NCBI GenBank assembly: GCA_016302065.1 | Contig: JAEDOI010000035.1 | Coordinates: 1 to 10,176, forward strand | Direction: 5' to 3' | Source of the DNA: Bacilli bacterium | Lineage (GTDB): Bacteria; Bacillota_I; Bacilli_A; RFN20; CAG-826 | Length of the DNA: 10,176 nucleotides | Shown here: positions 1-5,084 of the stretch, in pieces | How positions within the stretch are numbered: the stretch's first letter is position 1 | Layout: the number at the start of each line of letters is the position of its first letter | Made by a program: the position numbers and the translations under genes | Notes under the pieces: model-generated | Database searches by the model: none | Told to the model about the DNA's origin: nothing | The model's input: only the letters and a program-made list of their open reading frames with translations

Positions 1-208
1 TTTATTTTCTTTTTTGGTATAAAAATAAAAATATGGAAAAAGAAATATAAGAAATTAAATTAAATTAACAACTAATCAATTGAGGAATATATTAAAGATT
101 GAAATTTATCGGTAACTGATAATAATTATTAACTAGATGCTTATTAACAAGAAATGAAAAATGCTTAAAAGCAATCCTTAAAAAGAACTATTAAATTGCT
201 TAAATTTA
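1..208. other. Gene-free AT-rich stretch before the metK promoter
   Basis: Stops fall densely in all frames, and the few ATG codons (for example at 33, 137 and 154) open frames of only about 4 to 6 codons. A T-rich run at 1-16 could be the tail of a terminator for a gene left of the window, but its hairpin would lie outside. A 12-bp AT palindrome at 120-131 and a short TGCTT/AAGCA inverted repeat at 162-173 are within what such base composition gives by chance. I see no RNA gene here. Confidence 0.6.
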
Positions 209-237
209 TTGATTATCACATTTAGATTTTATATACT
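209..237 (+). promoter_or_regulatory. Sigma-A-type promoter of metK
   Basis: A -35 box TTGATT (209-214) and a -10 box TATACT (232-237) are separated by exactly 17 bases. The predicted transcription start is about 243-245, which is the first base of the P1 helix of the riboswitch downstream. The promoter and aptamer predictions therefore support each other. The sequence is AT-rich, so a -10 match alone would be weak; spacing and position make the case. Confidence 0.7.
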
Positions 238-244
238 TTTAATA

Positions 245-353
245 CTTATCAAGAACCATGATATTATTAGTGAAAAAACATGGTAGCAACTCTTTAAATA
301 ATATTTTAAAGTAAGTGCTTCTAATAGCAAAGTTCCACACTTTGATCGATAAG
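245..353 (+). promoter_or_regulatory. SAM-I-family riboswitch aptamer (divergent)
   Basis: This leader RNA probably binds S-adenosylmethionine and switches off metK. A four-helix fold can be drawn by hand. P1 is CTTATC 245-250 with GATAAG 348-353. P2 is CCATG 256-260 with CATGG 279-283. P3 is 289-298 with 305-316, including CTTTAAA/TTTAAAG. P4 is CAAAG 328-332 with CTTTG 340-344. The P2 loop TATTAG (265-270) is fully complementary to CTAATA (321-326), matching the known P2-loop/J3-4 pseudoknot. SAM-I landmarks are present: CTTATCAAGA at 245-254, TGAA at 271-274, GCAAC at 286-290, GTGC at 315-318 and GATAAG closing P1. The usual GGA/GGC kink-turn in P2 is not evident and J3/4 is altered, so it may be a SAM-I/SAM-IV-like variant. 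Confidence 0.82.
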
Positions 354-377
354 CGAAGAGTAAATTTACCTTCCCTT
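351..377 (+). promoter_or_regulatory. Antiterminator helix of the metK leader
   Basis: AAGCGAAG (351-358) can pair with CTTCCCTT (370-377) with a single C/C mismatch. The inner part GTA/TAC (360-362 with 367-369) closes an AATT loop, with A359 bulged. The helix uses AAG of the 3' strand of riboswitch P1 (351-353) and the 5' strand of the terminator hairpin (369-374). It therefore excludes both. That is the expected geometry for a SAM-off switch: without SAM this helix forms and metK is transcribed. Inferred by hand pairing. Confidence 0.65.
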
Positions 378-395
378 GTGGAAGGCTTTTCTTTT
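369..395 (+). terminator. Intrinsic attenuator in the metK leader
   Basis: The stem is CCTTCC (369-374) with GGAAGG (380-385), loop CTTGT, followed at once by CTTTTCTTTT (386-395). It is one of the more GC-rich stretches in the leader and lies between the riboswitch and the metK ribosome-binding site. That position means it acts on metK itself rather than on an upstream gene. It is predicted to form when SAM stabilises P1. Confidence 0.8.
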
Positions 396-400
396 AGGAG
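396..400 (+). promoter_or_regulatory. Shine-Dalgarno of metK
   Basis: AGGAG lies 7 bases before ATG 408, directly after the attenuator's U-tract. It decides the metK start against in-frame upstream starts such as GTG 315, which would lie inside the riboswitch aptamer. Confidence 0.85.
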
Positions 401-407
401 AATTTTT

Positions 408-1583
408 ATGGACAATATTCATTATTTATTTACAAGCGAATCAGTTTCAGAAGGACATCCAGATAAACTATGTGATCAAATAGCTGATAGAATTTTAGAT
501 GCTTATTTAGAAGCAAATAAAAATTCTTTTGTAGCTATTGAATGTTTTGCTACTACCGATACATTAATAATTGGAGGAGAAGTTAATCCAATAAATAAAA
601 ATATCGATATTGAAGAAATTGCACGAAATACTATAAAAAGTATTGGATATGATAAAGATGAATATGGATTTAACTATAAAACTGTAAAAATTATTAATTT
701 AGTAAAAGGTCAATCATCAAATATTAGACAAGGTGTTGAAAACTCAAATTACCTTCTTCAAGGAGCCGGAGATCAAGGTATTATGTTTGGCTATGCTAGC
801 GATGAAAGTGAAGGTTATATGCCTCTTCCAATTTCAATTGCTCATAAGTTAGTAAGAACTGCAACTAAATTAAGAAAAGAAGGCAAATTTAAACATGCTA
901 GACCTGATATGAAATCTCAAGTTACAATTGATTATTTTAATGATGAAAAAAGAATTGATACTATTTTAATGAGTGTTCAACATGATGAAGATATAGATAT
1001 AGATGAATTTAAAGAATATATTAAGAATGAAATTATGATTCCTGTTGCTAAATCCTTTAATTTAAATACAGATTTTAAAGTATTAATTAATCCAACTGGA
1101 AAATTTGTTATTGGCGGGCCTGCTGGAGATACTGGTTTAACTGGAAGAAAAATTATTGTTGATACATATGGAGGAAGTGCTCGACATGGAGGAGGAGCAT
1201 TTAGTGGAAAAGATCCTTCAAAAGTTGATAGAAGCGCTGCTTATATGGCTCGTTATATTGCTAAAAACATTGTAGCTAGTGGAATATGTTCAAGAATGGA
1301 AATTCAACTTTCCTATGCAATTGGAGTAGCAAAACCAATTAGTATTAATTTTTCAACATTTAAAACTAGCAAATACAAAGATGAAGTAATTAAAGATATA
1401 ATTGAAAAATTCTTTGATTGTAGACCTGGAGCAATATGTGAAAAATTTAGTCTTAGAAATCCATCTTTTAAATATGGAGATTTGACAAATTATGGACATT
1501 TTGGACGTCCTGATTTAGATTTGCCATATGAAAAATTAGATATGGTTGATTCAATTAAAGAATATCTTTCAAAATTAAACTAA
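408..1583 (+). CDS. metK: S-adenosylmethionine synthetase MetK
   Basis: This cytoplasmic enzyme joins methionine and ATP to make S-adenosylmethionine, releasing phosphate and pyrophosphate. The 391-residue product starting MDNIHYLFTSESVSEGHPDK is close to the usual length of about 380-400. Family motifs are intact: GHPDK (16-20, ATP/methionine-binding His17), GQSSNIRQGV (101-110), the GAGDQG hexapeptide (119-124), PTGKFVIGGPAGDTGLTGRK (229-248), the phosphate-binding GGGAFSGKD (261-269) and NYGHFGR near the C-terminus (361-367). The start is set by AGGAG at 396-400. An in-frame extension to 315 exists, but its 31 extra codons translate the riboswitch and terminator and match nothing in the family. 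The leader predicts feedback repression by the enzyme's own product. Function is very secure. Confidence 0.97.
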   Translation: MDNIHYLFTSESVSEGHPDKLCDQIADRILDAYLEANKNSFVAIECFATTDTLIIGGEVNPINKNIDIEEIARNTIKSIGYDKDEYGFNYKTVKIINLVKGQSSNIRQGVENSNYLLQGAGDQGIMFGYASDESEGYMPLPISIAHKLVRTATKLRKEGKFKHARPDMKSQVTIDYFNDEKRIDTILMSVQHDEDIDIDEFKEYIKNEIMIPVAKSFNLNTDFKVLINPTGKFVIGGPAGDTGLTGRKIIVDTYGGSARHGGGAFSGKDPSKVDRSAAYMARYIAKNIVASGICSRMEIQLSYAIGVAKPISINFSTFKTSKYKDEVIKDIIEKFFDCRPGAICEKFSLRNPSFKYGDLTNYGHFGRPDLDLPYEKLDMVDSIKEYLSKLN

Positions 1584-1599
1584 TATTTTAAAAGTAAGT

Positions 1600-1605
1600 T
1601 ATAAT
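1600..1605 (+). promoter_or_regulatory. Candidate -10 box for dnaB (possible leaderless mRNA)
   Basis: A perfect TATAAT ends 6 bases before the dnaB ATG at 1612, so transcription would start at or next to the start codon. There is no Shine-Dalgarno in the 28-base gap after metK, which fits leaderless initiation. No good -35 is visible; TTAAAC at 1575-1580 is poor and 19 bases away. A TATAAT can occur by chance at this base composition, so confidence is moderate. The alternative is readthrough from metK only. Confidence 0.42.
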
Positions 1606-1611
1606 ATTCGT

Positions 1612-2802
1612 ATGGGTCAAAAAATTTATTTATATACTATTAATCCTTTATATATTAATTCATATTCAATATTGGTAGATTTTTATATGCCTTTAATTTC
1701 GAACCAAGCGATAAGTCTATATTATTATTTAGAAAATAAGGCTAAGGAAAATATAAAAGTACTAGAAATGGAAAATATAATTAGTGAGACTAAGTTTGAT
1801 TCTACAAAAATCTTAATGATAAGAAAATACCTTGAAGCTGTAGAATTAATTAATACTTATAAAGATAATAATGAGGAATTACATATAGTTTTAAACGGTG
1901 TTAAGTCTCCAAAACAATTATTGACAGATATTAGATTTAAAACATTAATTGAATCAATAAAAAATAAAGAAGAAATTGAAAAGTTAAAAGAAAAATATAA
2001 TTTAAATTTAGATTTTGAATCTAACTTTGAAAATATTTCTTCTTCCTTTAGTGATTGTTTTAATCTTAGTATTAAAAACGATAAATCAGTAGTTGAATCT
2101 AAAATTTTCTTACCTTCAAATGATGAATTTAAAGATAAAGTAATTAAATATTTTAAAACTAATTCCAATATTGATACAAGCAGCTGTTTAAGTAATGAAA
2201 ATATAAAAAAACTATATGATATCTCATCTCTTTTTGGTTTAAATGAAGAAGAAATAGCCTATTATGCTATTAGATTTTTTGATCCTTCATTACCAAACTA
2301 TTTTGATTTTGATAAGATGATTTTTAGTATTAAGAAGGAAATTTCATTCCATAAAGTCTTTAAAAATAATAACAATAAAAAGATTAAAATTAATAGTGAT
2401 ACAGAGTTTGCAAATTTAATTAATAAATACGAATCAACATCGCCTCGTATTTTCTTAAAGGAAAAACAAAACGGAATTGAAGTAGTAAGAAGCGATCTAA
2501 ATCTTCTTTTAACTTTAAGAAATAATCTTTCGCTTAGTAATGGAGTAATAAACTGTTTAATAGATTATTGTTTAAAAACTAAAAATGGTGAATTAAATAG
2601 TGATTATGTTTTAAAAATAGCCGCTACTTTAATTAGAAAAAATATTACTAACTCTTTAGATTGTTATAATTATTTTTACAATAAGAAAATAGAAAAAGTT
2701 AAAAATATAAACGAAGAACAAAAAAATAAAGAAGACAAAAATATTGAAAATGATAAAATATTATTAGATTTAACAGGGGATGATGAAGAATCATTATTTT
2801 GA
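1612..2802 (+). CDS. dnaB: Replication initiation/membrane attachment protein DnaB (DnaB/DnaD family)
   Basis: This is the Firmicutes DnaB, not the helicase. With DnaD and DnaI it loads the replicative helicase at origins and restart sites. The N-terminus (about 8-45, YTINPLYINSYSILVDFYMP then LISNQAISLYYYL) resembles the first winged-helix region of the family. The C-terminal DnaB/DnaD helical domain is clear at about 296-355, with GVINCLIDYCLKTKNGELNS (311-330) followed by AATLIRKNITNSLDCYNYF (337-355). An acidic tail, DLTGDDEESLF, ends the protein. At 396 residues it is shorter than B. subtilis DnaB (about 470). The start has no Shine-Dalgarno but fits the family N-terminus. It lies 28 nt after metK, and its TGA stop adjoins dnaI, its functional partner. 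Confidence 0.88.
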   Translation: MGQKIYLYTINPLYINSYSILVDFYMPLISNQAISLYYYLENKAKENIKVLEMENIISETKFDSTKILMIRKYLEAVELINTYKDNNEELHIVLNGVKSPKQLLTDIRFKTLIESIKNKEEIEKLKEKYNLNLDFESNFENISSSFSDCFNLSIKNDKSVVESKIFLPSNDEFKDKVIKYFKTNSNIDTSSCLSNENIKKLYDISSLFGLNEEEIAYYAIRFFDPSLPNYFDFDKMIFSIKKEISFHKVFKNNNNKKIKINSDTEFANLINKYESTSPRIFLKEKQNGIEVVRSDLNLLLTLRNNLSLSNGVINCLIDYCLKTKNGELNSDYVLKIAATLIRKNITNSLDCYNYFYNKKIEKVKNINEEQKNKEDKNIENDKILLDLTGDDEESLF

Positions 2803-2804
2803 TT

Positions 2805-3701
2805 ATGGAATTAAAGAAAGTAAATTATATAAGTGATGAAGAATTAACTAGTTATAAAAAAGAATTATTTAATTCTATTATTAATGATTCTTCATTTTAT
2901 AAAGAAGTATTATTATCTTCATTTACAAATGAAGATATAATGTCTAATTTATCTTTATTTGATGAATGGAGAAAAAATTTTAATATTGTTAAGAAGATTA
3001 AATCATATCAAGATTGCGTAAAATTTAATACTTTTGAAAAATTAATTTTAGTAAGAGATAAGAAATTTATCGATCGAGAATACGAAGTATTACCATATGT
3101 TTTAGATAATATTGTTTATAATTCTAGATTTATTGTAAAAGATTTTAGTGATAATTTTAATTCGTTAAGTCTTAGAAATATTGATTCTAAAACCCAATTA
3201 TCTTTAGTTAAAGCTCAATTAAAAAATAAAAGAAAAATGTTGTATTTTTTAGGAGCAAGTAGAACTGGAAAAACATATTTAAGTATAGCAATTGTAAATA
3301 ACTTTATTAAAAATAGTGAAGGAAAAGTGGCTTTCTTAAATACAACTATGAGATTTCAAGAATTAATTGACCTTTTATTTAGCAAAAATGTTAATGATAA
3401 AAACGAATTTAATAATTTATTAAAAGAATATTCAACATGTCCTCTTTTAGTTCTTGATGGATTAGGAAACGAAAGAAAGAGTGAATTTATTCGTGATTCA
3501 ATACTTCTTCCAATATTAAAAAATAGGAATAACAATAAAGTAGTTACTATCATTAATTCAAATTACACAATAGAAGAATTAGCTATTCTTTATAGTTTTA
3601 ATAAAGAGGATGGGAAAATAATAGCTAATACTATTAAAAATATTATCAATTCTCAAATTGAATCTATTGTTGATTTTGGATCTACTCCAAATTTATATTA
3701 A
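2805..3701 (+). CDS. dnaI: Primosomal helicase loader DnaI (AAA+)
   Basis: This ATPase loads the replicative helicase together with DnaB/DnaD. From ATG 2805 it is 298 residues, close to B. subtilis DnaI (about 311). The N-terminal helicase-binding region is divergent: only one Cys (residue 71) lies where the family has a Cys/His zinc site. The AAA+ domain has Walker A GASRTGKT (150-157), Walker B LLVLDGLGNE (214-223, usually LDDIGAE), a conserved IRD (229-231) and a sensor-1-like TIINSN (248-253). The usual Arg-rich RIMERI and NRR end is replaced by NTIKNI and TPNLY. TTG 2799, overlapping the dnaB stop as TTGA, is an alternative start two codons upstream. No good Shine-Dalgarno is near, so translation is probably coupled to dnaB. 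Family call is firm; ATPase competence is less certain. Confidence 0.85.
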   Translation: MELKKVNYISDEELTSYKKELFNSIINDSSFYKEVLLSSFTNEDIMSNLSLFDEWRKNFNIVKKIKSYQDCVKFNTFEKLILVRDKKFIDREYEVLPYVLDNIVYNSRFIVKDFSDNFNSLSLRNIDSKTQLSLVKAQLKNKRKMLYFLGASRTGKTYLSIAIVNNFIKNSEGKVAFLNTTMRFQELIDLLFSKNVNDKNEFNNLLKEYSTCPLLVLDGLGNERKSEFIRDSILLPILKNRNNNKVVTIINSNYTIEELAILYSFNKEDGKIIANTIKNIINSQIESIVDFGSTPNLY

Positions 3702-3705
3702 AATA

Positions 3706-5082
3706 CTATAAATTGCTATCTATTTGTTTAAATAATTCATCAAGTGATGAATTATTTTTTATAACTATTACATCATCATTTAAAAGATAATTATAATCAT
3801 TATTTAATTTTAATTTATCTTCAATTTTATATTCATTTCTACAATTTAAGTTTTCTATTTGTTTTTCTTTACTAACTTCAATAACAAAAATTTTTTTAAA
3901 CATATATTCAAAATGAGCTTTAAATAGAAGTGGAACTTCAATCGCTATTAGATTGCTTGTTTTAATTTCTTCAATTAATTTTTCTTCTAAAACTTTATAA
4001 ATATATTGTTCTACATTCCTTTTTATTTCTTTATTATTAATCATTATATTTCTAGCTTTTTCTTTACTTATTGGATCAAAATAATCAAAATTCATATGTA
4101 AAAGCCCACTAATTTTTCTTTTTACATTTTCCTCTTTATATAAAGAATGAACAATATCATCACTTGAAATAGTTTTATAATTTAATGAAGCTAAATGTTT
4201 TAAAACAGTTGATTTTCCACTTCCAATTGGACCAGTAATTCCTATTGCTTTTTTTAAACTATAGTCAATTTGACAATTTGGACAAAAAGTAGTGCCTCGA
4301 CCATTTAAAAATATTTTATGCATTCTAGTCCCACAGTTAATACAAGGTTTGTCATTTCTTCCATATGCTTTTAATAGAACTTGGAATCTTCCATCAACTC
4401 CCTCACTTGGATGAAAAGAGTGGATTGTGCTTCCTCCTTCTTTAATTGCTCTATCTAGAATTATTTTGGAATTTTTAATAATGGTAATTACATTGTCACT
4501 ACTTAATTCTTTTCCTTTTGTTAAAGGGTTAATATTTGAAGCAAATAATATTTCATCAGCATAAATATTACCAATTCCACACATTATAGATTGGTCAAGC
4601 AATAATTCTTTTATAGGTTTATTTTTTGTAATTATTTTGTTGATTATTTTTTCATAATCTGTATCTTTAACATTATTTGCTTCAATTCCTAATGATGAAA
4701 TCATTTTGACGTTTTTAACGTCTTCTTCTTTTGTTAAATACATTAATCCAAATTTTCTAGTATCATCAAAAGAAAGGTATGTGGAATCAGAAAAAGTAAA
4801 TATTAATGTAGTAGATTTTATAATATTTTTGCTTGTTAAATATCTAAATTTTCCTTCCATTCTTAAATGAGTAATTAAACAATAGTTGTTACTTAAATGG
4901 AAAAAAATAAATTTTCCAAATCTAGTAATAGAAAGAATAGTTTTATTTTTTATATTTTTAAAATCCTCTATATCAGATTGGATTAATCTATTATAAAAAA
5001 TAGTGTAATCACTTATTGTTTTATTAACTACAAGTGGTTTTAATATATTAATAACAGTTTCTACTTCAGGTAATTCAGGCAT
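3706..5082 (-). CDS. Fused formamidopyrimidine-DNA glycosylase (MutM/Fpg) and dephospho-CoA kinase (CoaE)
   Basis: One 458-residue frame carries two complete domains. Residues 1-271 are MutM, which excises oxidised purines such as 8-oxoguanine and nicks the abasic site: PELPEVE at 2-8 (catalytic Pro2, Glu3), RFGKF at 54-58 (Lys57), HLRMEGKF at 72-79, DDTRKFG at 106-112, GIGNIYADE at 169-177, and a zinc finger of Cys247, 250, 267 and 270 with Arg262. After about eight linker residues, 280-458 form CoaE, the last step of coenzyme A synthesis: P-loop GITGPIGSGKST (281-292), SSDDIVHSLY (306-315) and VPLLF (383-387). CoaE's lid (about 405-435) lacks much of the usual Arg pattern. The start lies 2 nt after polA with no clear Shine-Dalgarno, implying coupling. 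B. subtilis has mutM and coaE as near neighbours, so loss of a stop or intergenic segment likely created the fusion. Confidence 0.93.
   Translation of the reverse strand: MPELPEVETVINILKPLVVNKTISDYTIFYNRLIQSDIEDFKNIKNKTILSITRFGKFIFFHLSNNYCLITHLRMEGKFRYLTSKNIIKSTTLIFTFSDSTYLSFDDTRKFGLMYLTKEEDVKNVKMISSLGIEANNVKDTDYEKIINKIITKNKPIKELLLDQSIMCGIGNIYADEILFASNINPLTKGKELSSDNVITIIKNSKIILDRAIKEGGSTIHSFHPSEGVDGRFQVLLKAYGRNDKPCINCGTRMHKIFLNGRGTTFCPNCQIDYSLKKAIGITGPIGSGKSTVLKHLASLNYKTISSDDIVHSLYKEENVKRKISGLLHMNFDYFDPISKEKARNIMINNKEIKRNVEQYIYKVLEEKLIEEIKTSNLIAIEVPLLFKAHFEYMFKKIFVIEVSKEKQIENLNCRNEYKIEDKLKLNNDYNYLLNDDVIVIKNNSSLDELFKQIDSNL
3730..3760 (+). terminator. Terminator of the metK/dnaB/dnaI side, inside the opposing gene
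   Basis: AATAATTCATC (3731-3741) pairs perfectly with GATGAATTATT (3746-3756) around an AAGT loop. A further A3730-T3757 pair extends it to 12 bp. A T-run (3755-3760) completes the signal. It starts 28 bases after the dnaI stop. The stem is AT-rich but long and without mismatch. It overlaps codons for the C-terminal tail of the minus-strand mutM-coaE gene. On the minus strand the hairpin is followed by TTAAACAAAT, so termination in that direction would be weaker. Confidence 0.72.
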
Positions 5083-5084
5083 AA

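Noticed and set aside
120..131. TAATAATTATTA palindrome as a possible operator
   Set aside because: Pure A/T palindromes of this size are common by chance here, and it lies about 80 bases upstream of the -35 box with no second copy.
258..314. Possible 18-codon leader peptide from ATG 258
   Set aside because: It overlaps P2 and P3 of the aptamer, has no Shine-Dalgarno, and has no run of Met or Cys codons that would suggest translational attenuation.
315..407. In-frame upstream extension of metK (31 extra codons from GTG 315)
   Set aside because: These codons lie in the riboswitch J3/4, P4 and terminator; the peptide has no counterpart in MetK proteins, and the Shine-Dalgarno at 396-400 fits ATG 408.
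1857..2168. Minus-strand open frame of 103 codons
   Set aside because: It lies wholly inside dnaB in antisense and has low-complexity, Ser/Leu-rich content typical of an AT-rich shadow frame.
2776..2779. GGGG run as the Shine-Dalgarno of dnaI
   Set aside because: It lies about 25 bases from ATG 2805, too far for normal initiation; coupling to the dnaB stop is more likely.
3356..3553. Minus-strand open frame of 65 codons
   Set aside because: It is a shadow inside the AAA+ region of dnaI, with no start signal and no recognisable sequence.
4708..4733. GACGTT/AACGTC hairpin with a T-rich tail on the plus strand inside mutM-coaE
   Set aside because: The stem is only 6 bp with a 3-base loop, the tail is interrupted by C, and codons for Glu-Asp-Val-Lys-Asn-Val explain it; probably chance.
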